Shown here: piece by piece, positions 1 through 13,900 of the stretch
Position numbering within the stretch: the first letter of the stretch is position 1
Layout of the letters: the number at the start of each line of letters is the position of its first letter
Assembly (NCBI GenBank): GCA_947568835.1
Contig: OX387606.1
Location: forward strand, 15,252,001-15,316,000
Length of the DNA stretch: 64,000 bases
Source: Protonemura montana
Lineage: Eukaryota > Arthropoda > Insecta > Plecoptera > Nemouridae
Direction of reading: 5' to 3'
Translations under genes and position numbers: made by a program
The notes under the pieces: generated by a model
The model's database searches: none
The model's input: only the letters and a program-made list of their open reading frames with translations
What the model was told of the DNA's origin: nothing

Positions 1-1559
1 ACAGCCAGCAATATTCTCGATGTGGAATTATGTCAGATTATCTACATGGCAACCCGATTGGAAGGGGGTCCCTTCACAAGTTCGTTTGCATAGGTTACTA
101 AACGAGCATGGTGCAAGCCCGCTCTTATCATGGTCAATATCACTCGATCAAAAAATCAATGTAGGTTAAATCCGCATGTGCTTTACCAACTGCCTGTGAA
201 AATAAAAAGGACCCACACACAAACACACGAGGAAAAAATATTGTTGACTTTGTCTGGCAATCTGTAATTTTCATCTCAGCACCAATCAACGTATGGAAAT
301 ACGTCTCAAACTTTACCTGTGGCTATCATTATTTTTATCAAATATGCAGATTAAATTTCTCAACACAACACAAGAAAATAAGGCGGTAATAAAAAGGGTG
401 TACCTACTTTAAATGCAGAGATCACTAGTTATTTAGTAGATGTACGTTTATGTGAGAAGAGACTAAAATTTCTGACAGTTTATTTTCAAATGTACGGTAA
501 CGGTAAAAATAATTGAGTAGCGTGAAATCATTTTAAAAATTAAACCCTTTGCAATTAGCAGATGACCCGCGCTACCGCCAAACGATAATCGCATAATTAC
601 TGCGTAATGGCGCACTCTTATAACAGTGCAGAATTAGAGTAGGTACCTGATTATGAGATGAGGAAGCGAGTACCTATAGCGAAGTACCTTCGCAGTTCTG
701 ACGAATTTCTGACGTGAGAACAGAACGCTATGCAATCCACCTAAAACTTAGTGAGTACGTACCTGTTTTAAATTCAACATCGCAAGGCATCATGCTATAT
801 TCCTTCTTACAAAGTACAGCTATATATGAAAATAAAAAATAAGTATGCATTATAAACTGTCTCTCATTGTTTCATGAAAACGAAACAGTTTTACTCTGCG
901 GTAGATTCTTTGTAATTACTTGCATCGAGCAATGAGCAATAACATGTTATTACTTAGACACACTCACATGTGATACTTTCAATAATTAATTAATGCATAG
1001 TTAAAGTAAGTGAACACTTGTGATTTCACAAAAGTTTCTGGATTCTGGAACGAGGAAAGGCTCGTGATTGTCCATTGGCTCACTGACGTTGATGTGCGTT
1101 ATTTGAAGCAAAGAAATGTTCCAAGATTCTTGCCTATTTGCACCACATTTTATTCATAACACTGCGCGTGCAAGAGATTTTCTTTTTTTTTCATTTAGTA
1201 AATACTACTCACGCAAACGCAATCAAAAGCACGAGAGGAAATTCCAAAATCAAACTCAAGATCAGCTGGTTTCCAGTTTAAGGACGATCACTCATAAAAT
1301 TGGAAATAATATCTTCACAATATTAGATGGTAACAACATTCTGTAACGGATTTGTGGATAAATTACATCCATGTACACTATTTTAGCAAACATTATAATA
1401 ATATACTGACACGATCGAGAAAAAGTAGTGATATAAAAAAGTTGGTAACCACATTCTTTGCATGTTGGAGACGGCAGTGTCTGCGGAGGACGTTTCACTA
1501 CAGTCGGTCGGGTGTCTTTCGTTTCAATCTCTGCATTGCCTCTGCGCTGGCTCCTTTAC
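1..1559. other. Left flank, no supported gene
   Basis: AT-rich sequence with short open frames only. I see no splice-bounded coding segment, RNA gene or clear repeat here. If the candidate minus-strand exon at 1560-1658 is real, this stretch would be its first intron, with later exons off the left edge. Confidence 0.5.
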
Positions 1560-1658
1560 CTGGTGTGAGGTGTTGGGTGTCCACTGATCCCCTAGCCGGC
1601 GTCCTTGGGCATACGACGATAATATTAGAAATAAAATAAGAATCCAACCGCCGATCAT
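1560..1658 (-). CDS. Candidate first coding exon of a secreted peptide or protein
   Basis: On the minus strand an ATG at 1658-1656 opens a 33-codon frame with a textbook signal peptide: short N-region MIGGW, hydrophobic core ILILFLILSS, then YAQG as a likely cleavage area, followed by the polar stretch RRLGDQWTPNTSHQ. The frame ends exactly at a good donor, CAG followed by GTAAAG, in phase 0. This architecture is typical of first exons of small secreted proteins or neuropeptide precursors. No downstream partner exon is visible between 1 and 1559, so the rest would lie to the left of the window. I do not recognise the family, and a chance open frame remains possible. Confidence 0.33.
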
Positions 1659-4600
1659 AATGGCAGGATCGGGGTCGCTGCCCCCAAATGTCGTTCGTTT
1701 TTTCAAAAAGTCGATACCAAACTTGATTGTTGCTGCAAAAAAAACGTATGTGGACTCTTGCAGTGTGCGGGGGTGTCCTTTTGACTTGGTACAATGATTA
1801 ATGAAGTACGACGTGTAATTAAACTGTGCTTAATAAGGAGAGTACGTACTACTAAACACAAAGGTTGTGAAAATCAAAGACGTTGAAGGACCAACTCCTT
1901 TTAGATGATATTCATCTGAAACTATTTATTTTTGAGGTCACTATTTTTGAACGATAGACTGCTCCCTACCTTTATTGGTTTCTTTATATCTCCTTTCGTG
2001 TTCTCTTGTTTTACTTTTCAAGAAGCCTGCCTTTCGTCATAAAAAACCCAACCTATTCGACAAATCGTTTTTTATTACTGTTAAACATGTTTTGGATCTG
2101 GAATTCTTTTGTCAGATAATGGTTTGTCTTCTTGTACATCGATTTGGATTTTCTTATTGGTGTAAGGAGAAGTACGGAAGAAATATGATTCAGAGAATGT
2201 ATTTCAATACCTACCTATACCAGCGAGGTAAAAATGAGATCAGTGCCATAGTGCCAAACAGGGCATCATCATTGAGTTTATAGGTACATTCCGAGGGTTG
2301 TTGGTGAGACTTTCTGTTGAGCAAACGAGTCGGTGACACGTGGTTACGGTAGGTGCCACCCGATTGCGCTTGAGGCCGCCCTTTTTAACAAACCATTAAA
2401 ATAGAGCGACTCAAAATATCAAAGCGCGTCTATCAATCGTTGAGGTTAACATTAATAGCGATGCATTTTGCATAATTCAGTCTGAAATGCAAGTAATCTG
2501 CGCGAAATAACGAAATTATCCAAAACTTTTGCAATCCTTCATTTTTGTTAGCAACGTAGTCATTTAGCGGCTATTTTTCATGATGACAGATTACATTAAC
2601 GCTATGGTGGTACCAGTGGAACGGAATCAGTCCCAACGAGAATGCCCGCGTGGCTGATTTGCAAATGAAACTATCTGACACCCAATCGCACTGAATATCT
2701 CGCGTGTTCAATGAAATTTAATATAAGGTCTCTGGTTCGATTCCAGTTTCACAATTCGCTCGCACGGGCCTACGTTTCGCTTGTCCTTTGCCAATTTTAA
2801 TAAATTATCACTTAGCTGTGATCAAACGCTGACACGATTTGTGGATATTGCGAAATATTAAACCTGATACAGTTTTGCATTGTTACCCTTCGCGCCAAAA
2901 AAATTGCGTCACCTTCCGACCGATGGTTTATCGCCTACACCTGGACACACTTCGGATACCTTGCTCAATTCGATACGAAGCCTTTAGGCTCTCAGCTCGA
3001 CTTTGCGTGGCGTATCCATTAAAAGCAGCTAAGGGGAGGTTTCTTAACAGACACGTAATTAATGTCTTTCAGTTCATTAGCTGGCAGTGACTAGTGGATT
3101 AGGGTCGTTAAACGACGTTTAAAGTAAACTCGATGCTAGGGGCTGGCTATCATTTAAAAGCCTTTTGAAATGAACCCCATGAACGGCACATTACATTAAC
3201 ATTACTACCATCTTCGGCATCTTATTGTACTTGTTGCGTTCTCGTCCACAGAGCACCGTCCTTGTTGGAAAGAACCGTTCAGTTTCTTGTTGGTAATTCC
3301 GAGCAACACCTATTGTTAACCGGCAAGCTCACTAGCTCCCAGTGAAAGTCACCACGAGGAGCTATGAACTGTACTGATACGAACGCGCAGAGATAGAAGA
3401 ACTCTTCGCCCACCTACACCAAGTTGTTCAGGATTATGCAAATGAAGCACTGGAGCGTGCATTAGATCTGTAAAAACTTCGTCCACATAATCTGCTCATG
3501 TACGAATCAAGATAGCATAATCGGTAATCGTTTCGGAATATAGGTCAGAATGTTCTCAAATTGAATGCATGATTTAAATGAGAGCATGATTTCGGGTTTC
3601 CTGTATATGCAATGGTCGGCCACGTTGTGTTGTTTGGGTTACACGTACTCGTACGGTACGCGATGCAATTTCGTGATATGGTTTTTGTTATGGAACGTTT
3701 TCGTATCGAAGTGGTGGGCTCGATTTTCAAACGTGATGGTCGTGCTGTTAGAGCTGGTCGCGGTGAAAAACGGGTGTGGAAATGGGATCACCGAAGAGAT
3801 TTCCCGCTTGTGCGGTGTAAACTGCTTGATTTTCCCATGCTGTCAGACACCGTTTTTTTTTAAGGTGACACATATTGTTGTTGTACCTATGTACCAACAT
3901 TTCTGTGTCACTGGTGAGTGTGCCTCAGGATGGGTCCTACAATACAGAGCTAATTGGCTCACATTGAGTCTGACAGAGGTGACGCTGACAGTTTATCGAA
4001 GCTTACATGCGACATCTCAGTGAATTACAGTTGTCTTTGACGAAAACTCGTGATGTAGCTCGTGACCATTGTTATTCTGTAGCAATTTAGACGGTCGCGT
4101 CGAATTCATCTGCACACAAACGCGACAGAATCTCGAATAAGGCATGCTGAGGAAATCTTGCTCGAATCCATATCCATCTTCCTTTCCGCGTTCCTTGAGA
4201 AACTAATTCTCACTAATTCCCAGAACATGGAACGAGTATTAGACAATTCATCGCATCATTCCGCTTTTGCACGACAAAGCGATGAAAATGTAACTTTTTT
4301 ATATCAACTAGCTAGTTTGATTGTACAGGTATACCTTGTGTATGTGAACAATACTCGAAGAATTTGTCGATCAAAACTGTACCTAATACGAATTGCAATG
4401 GCCTTGGTGTTTCAGAATTTTGATCTCCTTCCTCATGGCATTCAATTCACCATTATTTTACTGAGAATCTTTCAGTTACGTCCGTCCATTTTGGAGCTCA
4501 TTATCGACTAAATTAACTAACATCGCCGTATAGGCAGCAGCTACGTGTCTTTTCATCGCAAGACATCATTTTTTTGACAAGACAGAAATATACAGGTGAA

Positions 4601-4864
4601 AATTCCACAAACTCTACAGCGTGATGTATTTAATCAACAATTTTGATCGGGTTTATTGCGTGCGAAAAAGGAAATGCCGGATAGACTATTCTGCCATTGA
4701 AAAGCTCTTCTCGCGAGATTCTCTGATTCTATCTCTAAGAAATCTACAATGATTCCGTGGGCCGATTGTGTTGAAACAGCAATGAAATCCACAAATCGTA
4801 CGGCACGTCTCTCCGGGTTGTATTTCAATTTGTCGACAGGACGACGTGCCTTTGCGGAGGCGAT

Positions 4865-4895
<31 letters not shown>

Positions 4896-7824
4896 CCTCC
4901 GTGTGCCCATGCCCCTTGCCCATCCCCCTATTCCTGCCACACCGGTCACCCCACGTGCTTGATAGTGTTTGATCGTGACAGCGTGACATGACGCCGGCAC
5001 AAATCTCGGCGCAATCATCGCCGATGGATGTACGTCGACAAGAAATGCACCGAGGGTCAATACTCAACAACGAGCTAAGAGATAAGACATTGCCCTCGCA
5101 ACAAGCATCATTGCTATGCTTTAACAATGCGCTAACACCACCTTTTTGCGCGCGAAAACTATTGCATTATGCATTGTCCTGAAAAATAGGTTAGCTGTAA
5201 ATTGTTTAAAGTGTCCTTTGAAAGGTGGTCGTAAAAATAATTTGCCGCCACGTAAAGTGCACTTTCAATATTTAAGATTTGTATGGCACAACATCATGAC
5301 GGTGTCTTTTCAATATCCGAACTCAGGTGACCATTCTCTTGCAATTTACTCGCGATGGTCCATAATTACAGCATGGCCGCGCCAAGGCCGCTCACAGTTG
5401 AAAGCCATGTACGCGCCAGGAATTTTTCTGAACGCCTAAACAAAAGGAAATGGATACTTCTAAAGCAGAACCGAAAGAGCATCGCGAATCAGGGTGAAAT
5501 TGGTGAAATGTTTGATTGGAAGGTTCGCGTTTCAGGGCGTCTTTACAGCTGTCGCTCTTCCGCCCTTAAAATTACAGTGTTGTACGTCGGGACAGGGGTT
5601 GATAGGAATTCGTTCGCTGCACAGGGTTTCAGACTGAATTGTGTCTAGAACTGAATTTTAGTTCAGTCAGACTGCAAGCTTAGGGTTGTTTGATCATGAA
5701 GGACATGACTGCCATGCCCACTTTGCAAATAAGCAGCAAGCCAGTGGTTCATCCAGGCTCGCGTGATGCCCTCTGGTTCTGAAGTTGGTCGCCGTCTGAG
5801 TGGTCGGTCTAATGGGACAAGAATGAACCACTCTCAAGAGACGCAATCATGACTACCACGCAGAGATAAGACGCTCGTACAAAGTGTCTGTTTCTATTTT
5901 GATCACGAACAGTTCAACTTTCTGTATACCTAGGAGATACATGAACTGGATTTTGCATGCGTTTAAGAATGGTGCTCTTGGAATTCTAAACTGTTCAATG
6001 AAATACCCAATTGCCCTTGGCTTCTTCGCAATTCAGTTTAGTGAAAAAGCGTTTTGCAAGAAAACGAAGCCAGATAAATCGGTACCTAGACCTAACAGCT
6101 AAGAGCGTCCCCGTATCCCAAAACCACAACCAGTAAAGATAGGTGAACTATTAAGACGGTTGTGTCTGCACCCTTTTTTTCCTCATTCATTATACACCGG
6201 CACATGAAATCCAAACACGGTTACAAATACAGACACCGACCAGCACGATACTTATTTTCCTACCCACATGTTGTAGACTCCTTCTGGCATGTAAAACCAT
6301 CGCCGGCCGGTCCGAATTCCAGTGCTACCATCCACCTTATGATGCCCCTATGCCACAGGCATCAAACAGGCAAGAAACTAATTGACATTGGCCGCTATTC
6401 AGCTGTAATATCCGGCACACGTTGCCTGCTATCGTGGCCTGCCTGTCCGGCAAACGGCAGCTTTCAATGCAATGCGCTCGCTATCCTGGCATGGCAAGCC
6501 TTACAAGTCGCGGCTTGAAGGGGCTCCTTCCGTTATGCCTGGCGCACCACCGTGCAAGCTAAAGTCGCAGGAATTCCTAGCGGCATTAATTGACTAGCTA
6601 ATTTAATTACCTGTTGATGACAGCACAAAACATCGTGACAACCGCGCACATGAGCACTGGAAATAGACTCTAGGCGAAGTGCGAGGCGATTTGTTGTGCT
6701 TGTGACGGGTTTCGAATATTCCTCGAGGAATGTCATGTCCTGTGTGTGTAATTCGCTATTGACCCATTGGTTCTAATACTCTTGAGCTGGACTGGGGGGA
6801 AAATATTAAAGGTCAAGCGGTGAGTTTCGTTTTCGTTGCAGGAATAAGGTTATTTTCCGCTAGATATCGGAGAAATTGGATTAAATTCTGTAGCACGGTG
6901 ATTTGCGAAAATTCAAAAGGTACAAGAGAAGATTACAAGGATTAACTTTCTTGAGATTTCGAACATAACTTTCAATCAATTTTAAAATTTTAATTATTCT
7001 TGCGTCATAGCCGGGAAATATCAGCTTAAGGCTGGCTGGGCAGCGACGAGGAGACGATATAGTCATGTTCTCATCATTTTGCTTACCGACTCGATTATCC
7101 AGGCCGCATTTTTCTTCATCTTCAAGCATGCCATTCACGTTGAGATGCAGCCGACACCTCAGTGAACGCGCATGTCCACATATTAGCGACGTGCTGGCAA
7201 TAAATTAACATTCAGGAGCCGCGTCGGCTGCTGCGTGGATTGACCTAACCACCTCGGAGCTCATGACCACCTCCTTACGCCTCAGGTGCATTTCCTGGCT
7301 GCACTGCCTCAGTGCCTAGTGGCTAGATCATAGATGTCGACGATCACAACCAACCGCATCGCTGGAAGCGGCTCGTCTAACCACGTGATCGATCCCTCTA
7401 GAGCCGTCACTGTCCTTATTTGTGGCCTCGTAAGATATTCCTTGGGCGTGATTGGAATAAGTGATCAGCTGATGTAACGAGCTTATTATTAGGAGTGCTG
7501 AACAGCACAGAGCTTATAGGTTCAATGAAAGTTGCGCGGGCATATAATACCTTGAATGTGTCGGTACTGTAAGCTTCTTGTAATAAAATCTGCAGATTAA
7601 CCCGTTCTTGTCATTGGTATCTATAGGAATTTTTATAGAAATTATATCTTGCCAGATGTTAGAAATGCTCGCGATCCGGTATGAGGAAGAAGATCGGATT
7701 ATTTTGCAAGTACTCTTTGTCCAGCTGCTTTGATATGAAACAATGTTGTCTTTACCTTCACTAAATTGTTTTCATCATGACTTTTCGAGCGTCGGTATCG
7801 CTGTATGAAATTAAAATGTGACAG
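1659..7824. other. Long stretch without supported genes
   Basis: Several open frames of 60-150 codons occur here (the longest at 3565-4023), but none has homology I recognise, convincing splice borders or coding-like composition. GC rises locally around 6300-6550 and 7140-7450 without an identifiable exon. The only marked feature is the C homopolymer at 4865-4892. Confidence 0.45.
4865..4892 (+). repeat. 28-base poly-C homopolymer
   Basis: An uninterrupted run of 28 C, followed by TCCCCTCC and more C-rich sequence. Such tracts are mutable and often mis-sized in assemblies. The proline-run frame that reads through it is an artefact of the tract. Confidence 0.9.
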
Positions 7825-7928
7825 ATGGGAATGAGTGTAAGCGGCCCCGGCGATGGCATGCTTGCTAAGCTCGCGTCTCGCGCGTTCAAGTCTCCGTCGA
7901 CGGACACTGTGCGTCGGAGTGTTATTTA
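7825..7928 (+). CDS. shroom: Candidate 5' coding exon of the long Shroom isoform
   Basis: Two in-frame ATGs (7825 and 7831) open a frame reading MGMSVSGPGDGMLAKLASRA and on to about residue 34, with a local GC rise. It ends before an in-frame stop at the donor TTA followed by GTAAGG. Two bases are left over, which is what the Shroom exon at 18518 needs (TA plus C gives Tyr). With the 7831 start the joined exons make 1511 codons plus stop. The alanine/serine/lysine-rich start is plausible for a cytoskeletal protein, but I recognise no PDZ domain. A CAG directly before 7825 means it could also be an internal exon, though the pyrimidine tract is poor. Phase agreement has a one-in-three chance of being accidental. 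Confidence 0.42.
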
Positions 7929-10900
7929 GTAAGGTGAATGCCCTACAGTACCTACCTCATCTTTTCGGCTACCTATCATTATAATAGATTAAAAATTTCT
8001 TTAATAATGCATTCATCCCGTGTCATGTCTTCGTGGTAAATAAAAAATCCCTGGGGTTGGTTTGGTTGATATAAGGTCGCCTTCCTGGTAAATAACGTCA
8101 CCAGCAATGATGCAGCAACCGGCAGTGGCTTGTATGTGCCAAGTACAGAACCGCCCTCAGTCTATCAGCGTTTGCAAGTCATTTATCCAAATGGAAACCT
8201 TGTCCTGTTACTTGTTATTTGCCTCATGTGCGATCACATAGACTAGTCTGACATTTCAATTCTACGAATGGGATTTAGAAACAGTGGAGGAAACCAACGT
8301 CAACCAGCGAGACTCGGCTGTCCGCATGATCCGCACCCACCCAACCTTCGATGTCTCCTGTCATGAGGCGAATGAATTATTTACGTAAAATTAATTTTTG
8401 AATTTATACGTATCATGTGACTCAGGAATGTATTTTTAATTCGCCGCGCGTTTCAAAACTTGTCTTGGTGTTTCATAATACCGAAAGTTCGGCCAATGTT
8501 AAGAAATGCTAATATTTAAATGTGTGGTCATTATAGTGAACAAATTAACTCGTTCCTTGTGACAGTGTTACTAATCCGGGACCATAAAGCTATTCAGAAT
8601 CAACATTTGTCAAGCTAACACTAGAATCGTGACATCTACCTTCGAGACATCTACCTTCGATTAGGCATCGACTGGTCAAATAAATATTTAGATTTTTCCT
8701 GTATTCTTGAAGATTTACTACGACGATGTGAAACAAAAATAAATTAAATTTTTTCTTATCGTTTCTTCTATTTTTCAAACAGCTTCAAATATCTCATGGT
8801 GTGTAGGCGTTTTTAATATATGAGGAATATTCAGGTCTTAATTTAGGTACTAATCATGAATGAATCACTGCTTGTCTGCGCAGTAAAGTATCGAAATAAC
8901 TTTGAAAAGTCGACCTCCCTCCATGAATTACAAGACCTCGAAATGAAATGTTTTTCTCGATGTCAGTTAGTTTGTTACGCATGAAGTTCAAATGCGAAAC
9001 GTCAGATGGGTGCTCTCTGTTTCTCTTTTCGAAATTTCTTTCAAACATTTTCCCCAAGTGTTTCCCACACATCTTCATCGTGTGAAATGGTCCAGATCTG
9101 TGTGAACGACTTGTTCGTATAATTGATTATTTTCTGCTCGCAGAAGATCTCTTCGAAGGTTGCATGCTGAGGTGTGTAATGTATATATACACCGCACCAA
9201 GCCTGAAACATCAAGACGACAGATCTTTACCAGTGTCTCGCTATTCTTCGCGATGAACGCATAGGACTTCGGGTGATTCACCATACCATTGACCGCGGCA
9301 CGTAGCTCCGACTTTTGCCCAAGTGTATTACGAAAGAGAAAACACCTTCAATTTATTAAGCCGTTTTTTATTATTTAACATTGTCCTCATTCGTTCTCTC
9401 TTCTACTGATGTGCGATCCGTTCGATTTGTCTTTGTTCGATGCATGCTAAACGCATCGCTGACTGATGGCATGCTATCTCACGTAACTTTACGTGGCTTT
9501 ACTGTCGCTTTCCATCGTGTTTACTGATTTGTTGCATGCAATCATCGAGTCCGAGATTCGAACTGCAGATCGTGCCCAGTAATTTCTGTGCTCGCCAATC
9601 GTTTGAATTTCGAGTGCATTCCGACAGACCATCCGAAAGGTCTCTGAGCTCGTAATACACAAGGAAAAAGATGTCGTGCTCAGTGGCCATGGCCGAGAAC
9701 CTCCGGATTTCGGAGCATCACAGGAACTTCCGCCGCAATCGTTGAAAAAAAAAGAGAGTCCGTTTCGTTAAAATCATGATTCCGAAATCAGCGAGCCATA
9801 TCTTTCGTAAGTTGCATACACTAATAACTTTCCTGTTTGAAAGAAAATAGGTCTGCGATTATGCCAACATTTCCCTTCAATAAATATTTAAAAATAAACT
9901 AAAAACAATTTTATAAATATCGTCTAGATTTTATTTGTAGAATTGGCGAGAGTTTTTCCCGTCCACATGTGTGCGACATATGGCACAGCACGAAATCGCG
10001 CTCACCTTTGGCCCCACGATGAGTCAAGAAAAGAACGGCCATGGCGAACTCGCATTTATGTAATGCACACGCCATGTAGGCTGGCTCTTTCACACGACAT
10101 TAAACATTCGCGCAAGTGGGTGGCTCACGTTGACTCATGCTGCATTGCACTGCACTGCACATGCAGTTAACACTCGTTACTGCTGGCGCTTGATGCCAAT
10201 TGCTGCACCGATGCACGTAATCGATCTGGTTGAAATCAGCGTCGAGATTAGAGGTCTCGGGATCACCAGCCAATGCGTGATCCCATGTGTTAAATAATCA
10301 GTTGGAAATTTCACGTTGGCTCGCAATTCGTACTCGACTGTTTCGTAGTGTTATTTCGAGTTCCATCGCCAATGATTTCTGAAGGTTGTGATTTCTGCAA
10401 ATGATTTTTAAACAACGTTTTGTACAGTGATTTGCAGTATCAATCAAATGATTGACGAATAATGTGTCAGGGTGAAATACTACAAGAAACAAAACAAAAA
10501 AACTATCTCCGGAACAGATATGTTGGGTCATCCATTCAATATCTGACTGAGCGTGGTGTTGCTCAACTTTCCACGAAGCCCTCACGAGACAGCTTTTAAC
10601 AGTGCGTCGAACGTTTGCGTTATGGGTTTACCAAATTACGAAATTATTGTGCCAGTGGGCAAACATAAAGACAAAATTTTGCGAAAGAGAGGGAAAATAC
10701 GGTCTGGCATTTGTATTTTAACAAAACATTGCATGCAATTGTTTGATTTACCTTCCACGTTTCACACTAGATGGCAGGCGTCACTTTTCCGCACTAGTCA
10801 AGCTAGCCCACTCACTATTTCATGCATTTAATTGTTTTATTGATTACAATAAATGTAACTGGATCGTGAAGATCCGTTCTAATCTGCTAAATAATTCCCA

Positions 10901-13900
10901 ATCGCCATATACCTTCAAGCAAGTCATGATGTTGTCAAACCATTGAGTAAAATTGATTAATTTATTGCGAAAAAATAATCATCACAATAGATGTATTACT
11001 TTTACTTTCGTTACGGTCTTTGATACGGGCGTATTGTTTCCAATAATATCCTTTTGCATCTATGACTTCTATATACCACAAGATATATACTTATTGCTTG
11101 TACACTTCAATGCCGTATATAGGGTAATGCATGTCAGAGCAAAGTACAGACAGGTAAAGCTAATTTATAAGCAAACCAATGCTCCTTATGTGGCAATTTC
11201 GCTTCCTTGAACACCTCAACTAGAACAGATTAGTGTTGTTCGACAAACAGCAAACTGTACTTCATTATTTACCTCGTTAATAAAGTGCATATTAACTCTT
11301 GCACTGACGAAAAAATTGCTAAAAGCATTATTCTGTTAAACTCTATTTGCGTGATATCTGGCAGATACACAACTGCAAATAAGTAAGACCTTGATGGCTT
11401 GAGCAGATACCAATTTTTCTCAATCGATAAAATAGTTCTTGATAAATTATCTTTGTTCAAAATGTTAGCGTTTACAGTAGAATAGTTTTACATCTGACTG
11501 ACTGGGGTAATTTAAGTGACCTTTACGTATCTATAAAGTAAGCGCAATTGCTCTAAGTGCACGTTGTCTTGATATGTCCGCGTCAAGAGACTGATTTTCG
11601 AGGCTGAATCTTAGGTGAATTAGAAGCGGATTGAATGTTTAATTAGTAAAAAATTAATTACCAAACGTGTGCCGCGCAGAACGTAGATCAAAGTTTTTTT
11701 TATTTTTTATGGAGGCTCAGCACGTTTTTTTTCCTGGGGATTGAAAGTCATCCTTGGACCGATCGGTTTGGCACGTTGGAAACACCGGTTCTCATGAGAT
11801 CACCGAAGTTAAGCAACACTGTGCTGAGGTATTGGATGGGTGACCATCATACACATGACCAGTTCTGTTCGGGAGAGAGGTTGGAGAGATGAAAGTACAG
11901 CAACTTCATTCGCCTCGCTTATAAACTTTTCGACGGCATAGATTTGTGGAGGAATCCTGCTGTTCGAGTTGTACCGTCCTTCGGAAGGAACGTTAAACCG
12001 GTGGTCCCCTTGGTGCTCTTCGACAGGAGTAGGCTACGTGCCAGCACCTGGTTTCCCCTCCTCCCTTCTAGGCTAGGTTAAGTTCATCGTCATCCTCATC
12101 ATCATCCTCTTATTCACCGACGCGATTAGACCAGTGCCGCAGGGTCAGTTGTCAAAACAGTGCGTCACTAAACACCACAAATCAATCGGTCATCCTTGTT
12201 TGATATGTCTCGTGTCCTGGCGCCCATGTGTTAAATGGATTACATTAAATTTTATTGAGGCCTTAAAAACATGTTACACGTTTTGAGTGAACCGTGTAAC
12301 CCGATAACGTTTCATATCTTGGGTCGGTCAAGACTCGAGAGACCACCTAACGAGGTACATTTCAGACGCTAAGAATGCTGATTCGTCTTGATTACCAGAA
12401 AGTAGATCGCCGTGTAAAGTGTGCGGTAAACGTCTTGTTTCATGTTCATGATAGTTACTTACCTCTGAGCATTGTACGTATTTAGTTACTTTTATTTTAA
12501 AGGAGTGATCATTACTGTCAAAATGAATGAACACATGCAAGACATATTTACTGGCTGCATTTATGTATAGCGAAGTGCAACAATTATATTTTTCAGTCTT
12601 GCAAACTGTGAGACATATTTCATGAGGAAAATACTAAGTGAAGACGGGTTCCCTAGTTCATTAGAATTATTCCTTGTGATTTCTTCCATGAGCCCGAAGA
12701 ATAGTTTTTTTTTCTTCACATTTGCAGAGTCATACCATTGCCCTTGGTCTTGAAGTATTTCAATTACGCATCAACTAGAATTATAGCATTCCTTTTATGC
12801 AACAGAATACTTTCGGTCTCAGATTCCTCGATGCATTCACCAGAGAACAATTATTATGTCTCAGCCTCAAAGACAATGCTGAACCGTTTTACCTTTACGA
12901 GATCATTCACCCATACAATTGTATTTATTCTTTGAAAGCATTCGATTGGTTTTGATAACGCAAACTTATGTGACGTAATTTTGTCATTAACAATCGTCTT
13001 AATTGACTAAAGACTAAGCGTCTACGAAGCTAATAGCTATATAAGATGTGGCGCAGAGAGCGTCCGACCACACGGAAAAAATGTAGTTAGATCCTAGTTG
13101 TTATTCATCGCTTGACATCTTTGTACTCACAATAGAAAGAAGAAGTTTTTATGTTTCCATAAAATCGGCTACACATTTTTTTATTTCTTTCAGAACATGA
13201 GACACGTTTTTATAAGTGCTAATGATTGTGTCATTTAACGGACACGCGTTTTCGAATGTCTCGAAATTTCTCCATCACAGCGTTTTGTTATTTTTATAAT
13301 ACCGCGATGAAAAATTGACTGCTTACACACGAAATCTACTAAAACTATTGTAGTACCAAAAATCAAATAAAGTTTTTCAAAATATCTTTTATGATATTTG
13401 AAAATAAAAAACGCTTTCGCCAGTTTTACTTTTATGACAGTTATGAATAACAAAATCAGATATCATTCGCGATTGGTAAAATGTTTGGCATCTCATCGCC
13501 AAATCGAACGTCCACATACTTTCTAGTCCGTGTCCTCATCGGTCTGCCAGTAAAAATGAATCAGCTGTGGATAGTTGCACCTACGGAATGTCCCTCGCCA
13601 TTGTCTGAAGATGTTGTAGAAGACTTAGACGAGGGCAAGGCACACGTGGCCACGCAAACCGGTACGCGTTGTCCAGAGGCTGTGCAGAGATGCAGCATCC
13701 ATCGGCATCCTTACCTGGTAGACCGTTACAAATACACACATCCACCGATAATTAGCATGTACGACAATTAAACAGAACAAAAGTTAATTACAGAGTATTA
13801 TATTACCATACTCCATACACTTGCAGAAGAGACGGCAACGATATGTCGATAAGTCCATACATCTTTAAATAATTAATTGTATTTCCGGCACTGAGTTTAA

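Noticed and set aside
2650-2760. GGTTCGATTCC (perfect B box) with a possible A box upstream, as a tRNA gene
   Set aside because: Spacing and arms do not fold as a tRNA; likely a chance match or a very old SINE relic.
3565-4023. 152-codon open frame, with overlapping frames on both strands
   Set aside because: No recognised family, Cys/Trp-rich random-like composition and no splice or promoter support; long overlap of several frames suggests a chance lack of stops.
6162-6518. 118-codon open frame in a GC-richer patch
   Set aside because: No homology or domain seen; composition follows local GC and there is no good start context.
11790-11880. A functional 5S rRNA gene
   Set aside because: Only the internal part is 5S-like, the 5' and 3' stem halves are missing, and the same truncated form recurs with a non-5S body at two other sites.
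13556-13661. Open segment MNQLWIVAPTECPSPLSEDV ending at a GTACGC donor, as another Shroom first exon
   Set aside because: Its phase (1) does not fit exon 18518; it would fit only by skipping to 22453. Donor is weak and there is no further support.
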